Below are positions 36,404 through 46,950 of a stretch of DNA of 64,000 nucleotides, in pieces. Source of the DNA: Myxococcales bacterium. GTDB lineage: Bacteria; Myxococcota_A; Polyangia; Polyangiales; Polyangiaceae. Every line of letters begins with the position of its first letter. Positions within the stretch are counted from its first letter, which is position 1. The DNA lies in the NCBI GenBank assembly GCA_903642325.1, contig CAHJWM010000023.1:1-64000 (forward strand), in the 5' to 3' direction. The notes beneath the pieces were generated by a model. The model was given only the letters and a program-made list of their open reading frames with translations. It did not search any database and was not told the DNA's origin. A program made the position numbers and the translations under genes.

Positions 36404-36443
36404 GCGCGAGTAAGAAAGTCGAAGCGCGAGTAAGAAAGTCGAA
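36404..36443. repeat. Tandem 20-bp duplication upstream of cheY
   Basis: Two perfect copies of gcgcgagtaagaaagtcgaa lie head to tail 94 bases before the cheY start. They sit in the divergent promoter region, so they could be a doubled protein-binding site or just a slip. Confidence 0.9.
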
Positions 36444-36536
36444 GATCGAGGGAAGCGTGGACCGCACGGGGAGCGGCTCCCACGTGGCTTGACCGCGCGC
36501 GGGCCGCGCCATAGCCTCGCGGTGAGCTCGCGTTAA

Positions 36537-36923
36537 ATGACCGATATTCTCGTCGTCGATGACAGCAAGGTCATGCGCGACATGATCATTGCATGCCTCC
36601 GTGCGATACCCGAAACGAGCTTCGTGCATGCCTCGAGCGGACTGGAAGCGATCGAGAGGCTGTCCTTGGCTACCTTCGACATGATGGTGCTGGACCTCAA
36701 TATGCCAGACATAGGCGGTGTGGAGGTGCTGGAGTTCGTCCGCGGCCAAGACACCCTCCGCTCCTTGCCCGTCATGATCGTCACCACGCGCGGGGACGAG
36801 CAATCGCGTGAGCGCGTGCTTCAGGCGGGCGCTACGAGCTTTCTGGCCAAGCCCTTCACGCCCGACGCTATCATCGCCGAAGTCCGCGCAATCCTGGGTG
36901 GTCGCGCGGAGTCCGTGGCGTGA
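36537..36923 (+). CDS. cheY: CheY-like response regulator
   Basis: 128 residues, a single receiver domain. Acidic pocket VVDDSK, phospho-Asp at 53 (MMVLDLNMPD), conserved Thr in VTTRG and Lys in FLAKPF. It is the first gene of the che operon; the stop overlaps the cheA GTG by 4 bases. The single domain suggests it either binds an output protein or acts as a phosphate sink. Confidence 0.92.
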   Translation: MTDILVVDDSKVMRDMIIACLRAIPETSFVHASSGLEAIERLSLATFDMMVLDLNMPDIGGVEVLEFVRGQDTLRSLPVMIVTTRGDEQSRERVLQAGATSFLAKPFTPDAIIAEVRAILGGRAESVA

Positions 36924-38971
36924 CGGCGACCGCGGATCTCAAGGAGTTCATCGCCGCCTATCTGGTCGAGGCAGAGGAACACTTGGCGGTCGCCAACGCC
37001 CAGCTATTGGCCGTCGAGAGTGCCCAGCGCAAGGGCGACACCAACCCCCGCGCAGTGCGGGAGACGTTTCGATCGCTTCACACCATCAAGGGCTTGTCCG
37101 CCATGGTCGGTGTCGAACCGGTCGTTGCCATTGCTCACCGAATGGAAACGTTCCTCCGCGACTTCGATCGTTCGGGGGCGCCGCTGCCGTTGCCGGCGAT
37201 CGATGCGTTGCTGAAGGGCGTGCGCGGAATCGAGCAGCGAGTAGCTGCGCTCGGACGCGGTGACGGGGCCGCGATGCCGTCGGACGAGCTCTTGGCCGCG
37301 CTCGATTCGCTCGGCTTTGCCGCCGTGTCCACGGCTCCTCCAGCCGCGCCGCTCGACTTAGAGCCAGCTCTTTTGGGTAAGCTTGCACCGTTCGAAATCG
37401 AGCAGCTTATCCGCGGGATCAACGCTGGAAAGCGTGCCCTACGTGCCGAATTCACGCCTTCGCCGGCGCGTGCCGCGGAGGGCATGACGATCAACTCGGT
37501 TCGCGAGCGAATGGCCGCCGTCGCCGAGATCGTGCGCGTCTTACCGCGCGCCGTTCCGGTAAGCCCCGGCGCGCCCGGAGGCCTGTGCTTCGTGTTGCTG
37601 TTACTCACGAGCTCCACCGACCAAGCCATCGCCGAGGCGGTCGGTATCGATGTAGACACCCTCCACCGCCTGCACCGCGAGGTGGAAGCGCCGATTTTAG
37701 CCGAACGGGGCAATGTTTCCCCCGAGATGGCGACGAGTGAGCTCGAGGAAGATTTTTCAGACGCCCAGAGCCGGCGCGGCGTAGTGCGCGTGGAAGTAAG
37801 TCGCCTGGATGAAGCGATGGAAGGGCTGTCCTCTTTGATCGTGACGCGTTTCCGCCTGGCGCGGGCGGTCGCAGCGCTGAACAAGCGGGGCATCAATACC
37901 CGCGAGCTGTCGGAGATCATGGTCGACAACGCACGCCAACTACGGGACCTGCGTGCCGCCATCGTACGCGTGCGGATGGTCCCCGTGGGAGAGCTTTTAG
38001 AGCGCGTGCCCCTCTTGGTGCGCGGTCTCCGGCGCGCCACCAATCGCGCCGTCCGGCTCGAGCTAGAAGGCGGGACCGCAGAGCTCGACAAGTCGGTCTC
38101 CGAACGCCTTTTCCCAGTGATCGTGCACTTGGTGCGGAACGCGGTCGACCATGCGATCGAAAGCCCGGACGAACGAGAGCGGCGGGGAAAGCCCGAGGAG
38201 GGCTTGCTGCGTATCACCTGTGGAGCTCGCTCCAACACCCGCTTGGAGATCACCGTAACCGACGACGGGCGCGGCATCGACCGGGCCGCCGTGGCTCGCA
38301 AAGCAGGCCGAAACACCCCGAACGACAACGCAGGGTTGCTGGATTTGTTATGCATTCCCGGCCTGTCCACACGCGATATCGTCACCACGACCAGCGGTCG
38401 GGGCATGGGGATGGAGATCGTCAAGCGCACGATCGTGGACGAGCTCGGCGGCGAGCTGGAGGTGTCGAGCGAGCTTGGCAAGGGCACGACGTTCACGTTG
38501 CGGGTGCCGCTGACCATCTCCATCGTCGACGCCTTTTCCTTCGAGTGCGGCGAGCAACGCTTCGTGGTGCCGGTAGCCATGGTGGACGAGATCATCGAGG
38601 TCGACTCCGAGTGCCTGGCGCAGGTGCCCGCGCAAGAGGACGGCGGTCCCACCGTGGACATCATTTCGAGGCGCGGTGTGGCCGTACCCATGCTCCAATT
38701 GGCACAAATATTTCGGCTGGCGGCTGCGGAAAAATACGGGCGCAAGGCGATCGTCGTGCGGCGCGCCGGCGCGCCCATCGCGTTCGCGGTCGACCGCATG
38801 CTGGGTCAACAAGAGGTCGTCATTCGACCTATCAACGACGTTCTTGTGCGCGCGCCCGGCATATCCGGAGCGACGGATCTCGGCGACGGCCGCCCGACAT
38901 TGGTGCTGGATTTGGTCGCCCTCAGTACGAGCTTGAACGTGCGCACCGGGGCGTCGAGAGCTCAACCATGA
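36920..38971 (+). CDS. cheA: Chemotaxis histidine kinase CheA
   Basis: 683 residues with a GTG start (GTGA overlap). P1 Hpt has the phospho-His at 54 (FRSLHTIKGLSAMVG). A P2-like region follows at about 155-255, then P3 dimerisation (EVSRLDEAMEGLSSLIVTRF), P4 ATPase with N-box (HLVRNAVDHAIESP) and G boxes (DDGRGID, GRGMGMEIV), and a P5 CheW-like domain (VDAFSFECGEQRFVVPVAMV) to the end. It phosphorylates CheY and CheB. The operon also holds a receptor, CheW, CheR and CheB, so the module is complete. Confidence 0.95.
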   Translation: MTATADLKEFIAAYLVEAEEHLAVANAQLLAVESAQRKGDTNPRAVRETFRSLHTIKGLSAMVGVEPVVAIAHRMETFLRDFDRSGAPLPLPAIDALLKGVRGIEQRVAALGRGDGAAMPSDELLAALDSLGFAAVSTAPPAAPLDLEPALLGKLAPFEIEQLIRGINAGKRALRAEFTPSPARAAEGMTINSVRERMAAVAEIVRVLPRAVPVSPGAPGGLCFVLLLLTSSTDQAIAEAVGIDVDTLHRLHREVEAPILAERGNVSPEMATSELEEDFSDAQSRRGVVRVEVSRLDEAMEGLSSLIVTRFRLARAVAALNKRGINTRELSEIMVDNARQLRDLRAAIVRVRMVPVGELLERVPLLVRGLRRATNRAVRLELEGGTAELDKSVSERLFPVIVHLVRNAVDHAIESPDERERRGKPEEGLLRITCGARSNTRLEITVTDDGRGIDRAAVARKAGRNTPNDNAGLLDLLCIPGLSTRDIVTTTSGRGMGMEIVKRTIVDELGGELEVSSELGKGTTFTLRVPLTISIVDAFSFECGEQRFVVPVAMVDEIIEVDSECLAQVPAQEDGGPTVDIISRRGVAVPMLQLAQIFRLAAAEKYGRKAIVVRRAGAPIAFAVDRMLGQQEVVIRPINDVLVRAPGISGATDLGDGRPTLVLDLVALSTSLNVRTGASRAQP

Positions 38972-39450
38972 AGCTTTATGTAATCTTTACCCTCGCTGGT
39001 ACCGAGTACGCCCTACCCGTCGATGCGGTTCTGCAGATGCAAAGCTTCACGGGCGCTACGCTCGTTCCCGGTGCGCCGGCCTACGTCGCGGGCATCGTGA
39101 CCGTGCGCGGCTTGGTCGTGCCCGTCATCGATCTCAGGGTGCGCTTCGGTCTGCCACCAGCCGAGCTAACGCTCGACACACGTATCATCGTGACGGAGTC
39201 AGAGGGGCGCGTGGTTGCACTTCGCGTGGACGCCGCTCGTGAGGTCCTCAAGCTGGACGTGGACAAGCATCAGCCCGCGCCCAGCGTGGTGAGTGAACGC
39301 GCCTCTGGCTTCGTGCACGCCGTGCATGCCTTGGGCACCCGGTTATTGTTACTCATGGATTTATCGAAAATATTAGGTGAAAGCAGTCATGACCCAGCCC
39401 GCGCCAGCCTCGTCGATGGCACAAAAGCACGTCCTCAGCTCCCAAGTTGA
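38968..39450 (+). CDS. cheW: CheW coupling protein
   Basis: 160 residues. ATG at 38968 overlaps the CheA stop (ATGA). The fold matches CheW ([21 protein letters not shown], then [27 protein letters not shown], then [22 protein letters not shown]). The last 25 residues overlap the receptor gene by about 60 bases. It links receptor and CheA. Confidence 0.9.
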   Translation: MKLYVIFTLAGTEYALPVDAVLQMQSFTGATLVPGAPAYVAGIVTVRGLVVPVIDLRVRFGLPPAELTLDTRIIVTESEGRVVALRVDAAREVLKLDVDKHQPAPSVVSERASGFVHAVHALGTRLLLLMDLSKILGESSHDPARASLVDGTKARPQLPS

Positions 39451-41920
39451 ATTGGTCGCCCAGTCGCTGCGCGCCACCGCCGCCGAGCTGAGCGCGATCG
39501 AGGCGGCAGCCTTGCGCTTGGCCGCTGCTGGCAACGAACGCGCGGCGCTCGGCGAGCAGGTCAATGCGGCTTCCGAATCGATTGCAGCGTCCGTCGAACA
39601 GACGGGTGTCATGGGGGTCAAAATTGCCAAGGCTCAACAGTCACTGAGCGAGCTCAATCAGTCCCTGCTCAGCAGCGTCGAGGAATCCACCACCGCCCTG
39701 CGCGAGGTCGCGGGCTCTATCGGCGCGGTCAAGAAGGACACCCAGTTGCTCGCGGAATCGTCGGATAACACGGCCGCGGCGATCGAGGAGTCGGTCCGTT
39801 CGATCCGCGGCGTGACCGCCAATGCACAGGACCTCGCCGCGGCAAGCGAGCAGTTGCTCGCAACTTCGACCGAAATGTCGGTCGGTCTGGCCAGCATGTC
39901 GGCTCGGGGCGAGAGCGCCGCAAACACCATCGCAGAGGTCGGCGCGACCTGCGAGGAGATGGCCAAAGGCATCGAGCGCCTGACGGCGGATGCCCGCGAC
40001 GTGACGGCCCGTATCGCCTCGGTCTCGGCCAGCACCGCGACAGTCGCCAAGGGCATCGCCGGTGTCGCAGAGCGCGGCCAAGATCTAGCGGCGTCCGTCC
40101 AGGAAACGGCGAGCACGAGCGAGGAGGTAGCCCGCTCGGCTGCTTCAGCGGCGAGCAGCGCCAAGGCGCTCGAGGCGGCCAGCTCCGAAAACGCGGCTAC
40201 GGTCACCGAGATCGCGGCCTCCGTGGAGGAGGTCGCCGCCACGTCCGAAAAAACCGCTCGGGTAGTAGAAGGCAACGCCGCCACCATCGAAGAGCTGGCC
40301 AAGTCCGCTCAAGCCGTCTCGCGCTCGGCGGAAGACATCGCGCGGTTGGGCGAGGCAAGCGCTAGTGCCACCAACGAGGTGGAGGCCTCCACGCGCCGCA
40401 TCGCTCGCGTCTGTGACGATGCCCGCGCGGTGGGGGACCGCGTCACCTCGCTGGCGCGCGAGGGCGGGGCGACGGTTGGCCGGTCCATCGAAGGCCTGGC
40501 AAAGATCCGCGTTTCAATCAGTGGCTCGGCGGGTGTGATGAAGGAAATGGGTCAAAAGGTCGACGAGATCGGCGACTTCGTGCAGACCATCAACCTAATC
40601 GCAGATCGCACCAATCTGCTTTCATTGAACGCGAGCATCGAAGCGGCGCGGGCCGGTGAGCATGGCCGCGGTTTTGCGGTCGTGGCGGAAGAAATCCGAG
40701 CGCTTGCCGACCGGGCGGCAACCGCCAGCGCCGACATCGCCAAGATCATCCGCGCCTTACAGAACACCGCGCGCGACGCCATCGCCGCGACCCACGAGGG
40801 CGAGCGCATAGCAACCGACGGCGCTTCTCTTGCGACCGACGCCGAGCGGGCGCTGGCCGCGATCCTGGGCGGGGTGCAGGAGCTTGGTCAATCGGTGCGC
40901 GAGGCATCCGACAGCGCCAACGAGCAGGTGATCGTGGTCAAATCGCTGGCGGAGTCCTCCAGCAAGGTCCGCGAGCAGACGCGCATCATTGCCACGGCCG
41001 CCGGCGAGCAAGCCAAAGCGACCCAGGACCTCGCCAAGAGCGCCGGCGAAATGCGGCAAATGGCCAAACAAACCACGCTCGCTTCCTCTGAGCAGGCGCG
41101 CGCGCTGCGAGACGTCGTGCGTGCAAACGAGCAGCTGGTCCTGAACGCCAAGCAGGTTTCAGTGGGCGCCGCAGAGCAAGCCGCTGCCGCCTCCGAGCTG
41201 TCCAAAGTAGCACTGCAAATGCGTAACTTGACCGCAGCAACGATGACCGCTTTGAGCGAGCAGACAACGCTCGTCACCGGCATAGCCCGCCAATCCGAAG
41301 AGGTGCGTGCGGCGACCGAACGCACGGTCATCGGTCTCAGCGAGCAGGCCAAGGGCGCATCGGAAATCGCGCGAGCGATGGACGCCGCGCGCAAAGACGC
41401 GCAACAGAACGCCAAGGGTCTGCTCGAACAAGCACAAGCCGGTAAGGAGCTGGAAGGGGCGGCAAAACAGGTCGCCGCGTCCGCCGCCGACGTGACGCGC
41501 GCCAGCTCCGAACAAAGTAAGGTGGCCGAGTCGATCGCCAAGAGCGCTGAAGACGTGCGCCGCGTGGCTCGCCAGACTGCACGCGCTCTCGAAGAACAGA
41601 GCGAAGCCGTGATCGCGCTCGCCGACAACGCAACCAAGCAAGGCACGGCCATCGCGGCGGTGCGCAAGGGAAACGGTGAACAGGCTGCCGCCAGCGAGCA
41701 GATTGCGGCGGCGGTCAACGACATGCGCGGTAGGATTCGTGAGACAGTCACGGCGTCTGCGTCTCAAGCCAAGGGCGTCGCGACTTTCGGACGCGAGATG
41801 GAAGCACTGTCGGCGCAGATTGCACGCATCCGCTTCGCAAACTTGAGCCACGCCGAAACCATTGCCGGGATCGCGGTAACTGTCGCCAGTGACTCATCGC
41901 TCGCACCGGGGCCGGCTTGA
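39389..41920 (+). CDS. Soluble methyl-accepting receptor with giant hairpin
   Basis: 843 residues from ATG at 39389; GTG at 39377 and ATG at 39416 are alternatives. There is no signal peptide, no membrane segment and no sensory domain: the protein is helix and heptad repeats end to end. The CheA/CheW-contacting tip ([36 protein letters not shown]) sits near residue 400-445, in the middle. Each arm is about 400 residues, far longer than normal. Repeats of EQ..A-type heptads in the C-arm could hold methylation sites for CheR/CheB. It overlaps the end of CheW, and its stop overlaps the HEAT gene start. Confidence 0.88.
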   Translation: MTQPAPASSMAQKHVLSSQVELVAQSLRATAAELSAIEAAALRLAAAGNERAALGEQVNAASESIAASVEQTGVMGVKIAKAQQSLSELNQSLLSSVEESTTALREVAGSIGAVKKDTQLLAESSDNTAAAIEESVRSIRGVTANAQDLAAASEQLLATSTEMSVGLASMSARGESAANTIAEVGATCEEMAKGIERLTADARDVTARIASVSASTATVAKGIAGVAERGQDLAASVQETASTSEEVARSAASAASSAKALEAASSENAATVTEIAASVEEVAATSEKTARVVEGNAATIEELAKSAQAVSRSAEDIARLGEASASATNEVEASTRRIARVCDDARAVGDRVTSLAREGGATVGRSIEGLAKIRVSISGSAGVMKEMGQKVDEIGDFVQTINLIADRTNLLSLNASIEAARAGEHGRGFAVVAEEIRALADRAATASADIAKIIRALQNTARDAIAATHEGERIATDGASLATDAERALAAILGGVQELGQSVREASDSANEQVIVVKSLAESSSKVREQTRIIATAAGEQAKATQDLAKSAGEMRQMAKQTTLASSEQARALRDVVRANEQLVLNAKQVSVGAAEQAAAASELSKVALQMRNLTAATMTALSEQTTLVTGIARQSEEVRAATERTVIGLSEQAKGASEIARAMDAARKDAQQNAKGLLEQAQAGKELEGAAKQVAASAADVTRASSEQSKVAESIAKSAEDVRRVARQTARALEEQSEAVIALADNATKQGTAIAAVRKGNGEQAAASEQIAAAVNDMRGRIRETVTASASQAKGVATFGREMEALSAQIARIRFANLSHAETIAGIAVTVASDSSLAPGPA

Positions 41921-44262
41921 GCGTCGTAGCTGATACGCACTCGAGCGGCGAAGGCGCGCGCTTGAGGCGCGTGGCCGAGCTCCGTGCCGGCGGCGCCGCG
42001 CGCGTAGTGGAGTTGACTGACGAGCTGGTCGATCGAAACTGGGCGGTCCGGCGCGCGGCGATCTCGGCGCTGAGCGACGCGGAACCGGAGGCGATGCCCT
42101 TACTGGGCGACGTGCTGCGTTCCTCGCGCGAAAGCGAAGCCAAGATTGCGGGGCTCGTAGATGCCCTTTCCGCCACCAAGCACGATATCGACCCGATGTT
42201 GCTGAAGCTGGCCGACGACGATAGCGTGGCGGTGATCTGCGATGCCGTGCAGATTCTCGGCCGACGCGAGAGCGCAGAGGCCGTGCCCAAGCTGAAAGTG
42301 CTTACGAGGCACGTGGACGACAACGTAGCGCTCTCCGCGATCGAAGCCTTGGCTCGAATTGGTGGTAGTCAGGCTCTCGAGTCACTTTTGGCCATCGCCG
42401 ATGGCCAAAACTTTTTTCGCACCTTCCCGACGATTGACTTGCTCGGTCGGTCTCGCGATGCGCGAGCGCTTCCTACGCTGTTGCAGCTCGCGGCCGACCC
42501 ACTGTATGCGACCGAGGCGGTACGAGCCTTGGGCCGGCTCGCCGATCCCGCGGCCATCCCTGCGCTCCTCGAACAGCTGAGCCGGGCCGGCGGCAGCCTA
42601 GTATGTGCCATCGCCCTGGCCCTCGTCGCCATGCACGAAGCGTCTGAGCAACGGTTCGGGACCGGCGTCGCCATCGAACGCGCGGTCCTGGCCGCCTCGA
42701 ACGTCGCAGACATCCGTAGGCAGCTGACACTTAGCCTCAAGCGCGCCGATGCGTCCGAACAATCCGCAGTCGGACGCGTGCTCTCCTGGATCGGGGAGGA
42801 GAGCACGGTCCCCACTCTACTCAACTTGCTGCGCGGGTCTTCGGCAGTGGCTCAAGTCGCGGCCGAGTCCCTGAGGAAGCTCGGCGCGCTGGCCGAGCCT
42901 GCATTGATCGACGCTCTTCTGAGTGCGCCGAGCGAGGAGCGACGTCAACTCGTTCCCGTGCTTAGCGGGCGACTCGCGGCTCGCGATGCACTCGTCGCGT
43001 GTCTCGACGATGAAGATCCCGTGGTGCGCGCGGCCAGCTGCGACGCGTTGGCGCGCACGTCCGATGCGTCGGCCGCGCCTGCTATATTCCGAGTATTGGG
43101 CGACGTGGACGCGCGCGTCGGGCAGGCGGCCCTGGCCGCAATTCAATCCCTGGGCAGCAACGAGACCCGCCGCCTGACGTTGCAAGCCGCAAGCTCCAGC
43201 GAGCCGCGCTTGCGCCGCGCGGCGTTGCGCATCATCGGTTATTTTGGCTATGTCGAGGGGCTCGACGCCATCAGCGAGGCCGCGCAGGCCAGCGACGAAC
43301 GGCTCCGCGACGCAGCAATTGGGGGCCTACCGTTCATCGACGACCCGCGGGCACTGGCGCTCATTTTACACTCCGCGGGGCATGAATCCGCGCGCACACG
43401 GGCTGCTGCCGTACGCGCCCTCGGCCATACCGGGGGTGAGCCCGCGGTGCGCGCGCAGCTTCACGACGCGCTGCACGATTCCGATGCGTGGGTGCGCTAT
43501 TACGCGTGCCAGGCACTGGGCAGGTTGGCGGACGACTCGGCGACGGACGCGATTGCCGGCATGCTGACCGACGACTCGGGTCAGGTGCGCGTTGCTGCGG
43601 TGGAGGCGTTGGCACACTTGCACGGTGCTGCCGCCTTCGACGCGCTGAAAGGCGTGCTTGCTTCGGGCGATGCCGATTTGTACCGTGCCGCTTTGGTGGC
43701 GCTCGGACTCTCGAAGCGAGAAGAGGCGCTTCCTATGCTGCTGAGCGCGTTGTCCTCTGATCAACCGGCCACGCGGTTGGTCGCTCTGTCTGCGCTCGCG
43801 GAGCTCGGTGCAGCAGAGGCATTGCCGGCGATCGCGCGCGCCACGCGCGATGCAGACGACGGCGTGCGGGTCGCCGCCACCGGCTTTCTCGCGGCCCGGT
43901 CTGACCCCGCGGCTGCCGAAGAGCTGATCGCTTTGCTCGCCGAAGACCCGGAACGTCAGTCCCTCATCCGCGCCCTCGCCGGCCCGGGCGCGGGCCGGAG
44001 TGAAGCGATTGCCAGCGCGTTGAACAGCGCTGATGATGCTTTGGCGGGCGCCCTCGTCGCGAGCCTAGCGCGCATGCATACCGAAGCCTCGCTGTCCGCC
44101 TTACGTGCGGCGCTTACCGCGGCGAACGACGCCGCGCGCCGCGCCGCCGCGTCCGCCTTGAGCGCGATGCAAGATCCGCCGAGCGCGGCCGTGCTCGCAC
44201 ACGCCGCCCTGCACGATCCCGATGCGGAAGTGCGCCGAATTTGCGCGTCTTTCCTCAGATGA
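41917..44262 (+). CDS. HEAT-repeat protein of the che operon
   Basis: 781 residues; start TTG at 41917 overlaps the receptor stop (TTGA). It is made of about 20 HEAT/PBS-lyase-like repeats, e.g. [73 protein letters not shown]. No catalytic domain is found. HEAT proteins are known in a Myxococcus che cluster, where they assist signalling. Its place between receptor and CheR suggests a scaffold or output partner of this pathway. Confidence 0.88.
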   Translation: MSVVADTHSSGEGARLRRVAELRAGGAARVVELTDELVDRNWAVRRAAISALSDAEPEAMPLLGDVLRSSRESEAKIAGLVDALSATKHDIDPMLLKLADDDSVAVICDAVQILGRRESAEAVPKLKVLTRHVDDNVALSAIEALARIGGSQALESLLAIADGQNFFRTFPTIDLLGRSRDARALPTLLQLAADPLYATEAVRALGRLADPAAIPALLEQLSRAGGSLVCAIALALVAMHEASEQRFGTGVAIERAVLAASNVADIRRQLTLSLKRADASEQSAVGRVLSWIGEESTVPTLLNLLRGSSAVAQVAAESLRKLGALAEPALIDALLSAPSEERRQLVPVLSGRLAARDALVACLDDEDPVVRAASCDALARTSDASAAPAIFRVLGDVDARVGQAALAAIQSLGSNETRRLTLQAASSSEPRLRRAALRIIGYFGYVEGLDAISEAAQASDERLRDAAIGGLPFIDDPRALALILHSAGHESARTRAAAVRALGHTGGEPAVRAQLHDALHDSDAWVRYYACQALGRLADDSATDAIAGMLTDDSGQVRVAAVEALAHLHGAAAFDALKGVLASGDADLYRAALVALGLSKREEALPMLLSALSSDQPATRLVALSALAELGAAEALPAIARATRDADDGVRVAATGFLAARSDPAAAEELIALLAEDPERQSLIRALAGPGAGRSEAIASALNSADDALAGALVASLARMHTEASLSALRAALTAANDAARRAAASALSAMQDPPSAAVLAHAALHDPDAEVRRICASFLR

Positions 44263-45083
44263 TTCCCGCTCTGCCGCTTTCTCCGCAGGTCTTTGCGATC
44301 CTGAGCGCGCTCATCGAGGAGCGCACCGGCCTGCAATATGACCCAAACGAACGCGAGCTACTGGCGGATCGCGTTTCGCCGCGCGCCGTGGAACGAGGGT
44401 TCGACTCCCTGCTCGATTATTACTACTTCCTCCGTTACGATCCCGACGCGGACACAGAGCTCGCCCTGCTGGTCGAAGCGCTCGTCGTCAACGAGACCTA
44501 CTTTTTCCGGGAGCTCCCGGCCCTCAAGGTGGTTGTCTCGGAAGTCGTCCCAAAGGTCATTGCTCAGGGCCGCCGACCGCGCGTCTGGTGTGCCGCCTGT
44601 GCCACGGGTGAGGAACCGCTGACGCTGGCGATGTTGTTGGATGAGGCAGGCTTGCTCGGCCAGGTCGGGATCGTCGCCAGTGACATCAGTGGTCGAGCCC
44701 TAACGCAGGCCAGAAGCGGAGCCTATCGGCGTCGCTCCCTGCGTTCGTTGCCGAGCGGCGTGGTGGGTCGCTGGCTGGAGGGCGACGAGAACGGCATGCG
44801 AGTTGCTCCACACATCAGCCGTGAGGTCGAGTGGCTTCAAATCAACCTGGTTGATCCCAAAGCACTGTCCGCGCTCGGACAATTCGACCTCATTCTGTGC
44901 CGTAACGTGCTGATTTACTTCCGAGACCGGACGATAGAGCAAGTGATTACGAATCTTTGGCAGCGGCTCTTGCCTCAGGGGCAACTCCTAGTGGGGGCGG
45001 CGGAGTCCCTGCTCCGGTTCGATGTGGCGTTCGACTGCGAAGAGCAACGCGGCTCGTTCTTTTACCGAAAGCGCGGCAGTTGA
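44259..45083 (+). CDS. cheR: Chemotaxis methyltransferase CheR
   Basis: 274 residues from ATG at 44259, overlapping the HEAT stop (ATGA). N-domain: helices with DYYYFLRYD. Catalytic domain with SAM loop (VWCAACATGEEPLTLAMLL), the VASDISGRAL motif and DLILCRNVLIYFRD. It methylates glutamates in the receptor. The stop overlaps the cheB TTG. Confidence 0.93.
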   Translation: MIPALPLSPQVFAILSALIEERTGLQYDPNERELLADRVSPRAVERGFDSLLDYYYFLRYDPDADTELALLVEALVVNETYFFRELPALKVVVSEVVPKVIAQGRRPRVWCAACATGEEPLTLAMLLDEAGLLGQVGIVASDISGRALTQARSGAYRRRSLRSLPSGVVGRWLEGDENGMRVAPHISREVEWLQINLVDPKALSALGQFDLILCRNVLIYFRDRTIEQVITNLWQRLLPQGQLLVGAAESLLRFDVAFDCEEQRGSFFYRKRGS

Positions 45084-46102
45084 CGATCCGCGTGCTCGTA
45101 GTGGACGACTCCGCGTTCGCCCGTAAGGTGGTGCGCGAAAGCCTGTTGACCAGTCCCATGATCGAGGTGGTCGGCACCGCGCGGGACGGCATCGACGCGC
45201 TGGAGAAAATTGCCGCGCTCGAACCGGACGTAATTACCCTCGATTTGGTGATGCCAAACCTCGACGGCCTCGGCGTACTGGCAGCGCTCACGCCGGAACA
45301 GCGGGGGCGCGTGATCGTCGTCAGCATGGCGGACGGGGAGAGCGACATAGGCATCCGGGCGCTCGGCTGCGGGGTCTTCGACTTGGTGCACAAGCCGACC
45401 GCCCTTGCCGTCGCTGCCTTGAAAGACATTGCCGAAGAGCTGGTGGCAAAGGTGCAGCTCGCAGCCGTGCAGCCGCGCACGCGCGTGCCGGCCGTGCCCT
45501 TCGTTGCGCACACTCCGCCCGCGTTCGACGTCCATTCCAAACGCGTGGTCCTGATTGGCACGTCTACGGGGGGGCCGCAGGCTTTGAGCCGGCTGCTCAA
45601 GTCGTTTTCGGCTGACTTTCCCGCGCCAATCGCGATCGTGTTGCACATTCCCCCAGGCTATACGGGCCCTCTCGCGGAGCGGCTCAATGGGGAGTGCGCC
45701 ATCCAGGTCGTCGAAGGTCGCGACGGCCTCGTCCTCAAGCGGGGCGTTGCGGTCATCGCTCAAGCCGGCATGCACATGCGTCTGATGGCCTCGGGCTCCG
45801 AAACCGTCGTGCGTGTCGACCTCGAACCGCACGGTGCGATACATCGACCTGCGGTCGATGTACTGTTTGCGAGCGCCGCGTTGAGCTTAGGCAAGAGGGC
45901 GCTCGCTGTCGTCATGACGGGCATGGGCGATGACGGGCTGGCCGGAGCGCGCGCGATCACGGCGGCCGGCGGCCAAGTGTTGACGGAAGCCGAATCGTCC
46001 TGCGTCGTGTACGGAATGCCACGGGTCGTGAAGGAGGCCGGGTTGTCGATCGCCGAAGCTGAGCTCGACCGCATGCCGGCGGCGATCTTGTCGCGGCTGT
46101 GA
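45080..46102 (+). CDS. cheB: Chemotaxis methylesterase CheB
   Basis: 340 residues from TTG at 45080, which overlaps the CheR stop (TTGA) and starts the receiver at once (TIRVLVVDDSAFARK); longer frames only add junk. Receiver phospho-Asp at 55 (DVITLDLVMPN), then the linker and the methylesterase domain with Ser162 (IGTSTGGPQ), His189 (VLHIPPGYT) and Asp284 (MTGMGDDG). It demethylates or deamidates the receptor under CheA control. It ends the operon. Confidence 0.94.
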   Translation: MTIRVLVVDDSAFARKVVRESLLTSPMIEVVGTARDGIDALEKIAALEPDVITLDLVMPNLDGLGVLAALTPEQRGRVIVVSMADGESDIGIRALGCGVFDLVHKPTALAVAALKDIAEELVAKVQLAAVQPRTRVPAVPFVAHTPPAFDVHSKRVVLIGTSTGGPQALSRLLKSFSADFPAPIAIVLHIPPGYTGPLAERLNGECAIQVVEGRDGLVLKRGVAVIAQAGMHMRLMASGSETVVRVDLEPHGAIHRPAVDVLFASAALSLGKRALAVVMTGMGDDGLAGARAITAAGGQVLTEAESSCVVYGMPRVVKEAGLSIAEAELDRMPAAILSRL

Positions 46103-46237
46103 CGGGCGGCGAGGCGCTTCGCACCATCGCTCTTGAGACACTCGCAATGGCGCCACGCCGGCGGGCCGCGGGCGGTTACCATTCCCGGGTTTTTTTCAGC
46201 GATTGATGTGGCACGTGGAGTGCAGTTGAGCGCCGAG

Positions 46238-46693
46238 ATGGCAAAGAACGAGGCCCCAGTCGAGCTTGATCCAGAGGCGTTCATCGCAGAGACTGAAGCC
46301 TTGCCCAAACCTGCGAAGCGGCGTGCGGCCCGCGCTGGAAAAGCGGCGCTTGCCCCTGCCGCAAGCTTCGCCCCCGAACCGGCCCCTTGGAAGACGAGCA
46401 CGCCTGCGGAATCGCGCGTCAAACCAATCGCGCTAGGCATCGGGATCGCGGCCGCAGTGGCGGTCGCGGCACTTGCACTAAATTCAAATAAGGGCGCCCG
46501 CAAAGGAATCCGCGCGCCGCAGTCTACGATCACGAAAATGCTAACTAAGGCCGCACTCCTGGCTGTAGGCCGTTTCGTCGCCAAGCGTGCGGCGCGGGCT
46601 CTGGCGCAGCGCGCCGTGGGCGCCGTAGCGGCGCGAGCCGCCACCAGCGTTGCCGACCGCTATATAGGGCAAAGGCCGGCTGAGACACGATAA
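46238..46693 (+). CDS. Hypothetical membrane protein
   Basis: 151 residues from ATG at 46238 (MAKNEAPVELDPEAFIAE); GTG at 46220 with a nearby GGAG is also possible. After an acidic start and a basic Ala-rich stretch there is a hydrophobic segment (IALGIGIAAAVAVAALAL) and a second Ala-rich amphipathic helix. No family is recognised. It lies 135 bases after cheB and may belong to the same transcript. Confidence 0.5.
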   Translation: MAKNEAPVELDPEAFIAETEALPKPAKRRAARAGKAALAPAASFAPEPAPWKTSTPAESRVKPIALGIGIAAAVAVAALALNSNKGARKGIRAPQSTITKMLTKAALLAVGRFVAKRAARALAQRAVGAVAARAATSVADRYIGQRPAETR

Positions 46694-46950
46694 GTGTCGT
46701 GCCCTCACCTTCGCGCAACTTCACCAGACGCGCGTTGGCCCGCTGCGTTCGCGGCGCAACTCGACGACGGCGCGGGACGCGTATGCGTTCGTACTTTACG
46801 ATTTCACGCGCCATGCTGGCTGTGAGCGAGCGCGGTCGATCTCGTCGGTATTCATGAACGCGCTTATCCAGCACCGTCGCCGATTTTGCGCTGACCGTCG
46901 AAAAGCGCGTGAGCCGCAGTGTACGAGAGCCTAGCGACCGTCTGCATTCG

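Noticed and set aside
37135-38799. 554-residue minus-strand frame inside cheA
   Set aside because: Ser/Arg/Thr-rich antisense shadow of a clear cheA; a common effect of high GC.
40888-41751. 287-residue minus-strand frame inside the receptor gene
   Set aside because: Ala/Ser/Cys/Arg-rich antisense shadow of the repeated helical coding sequence.
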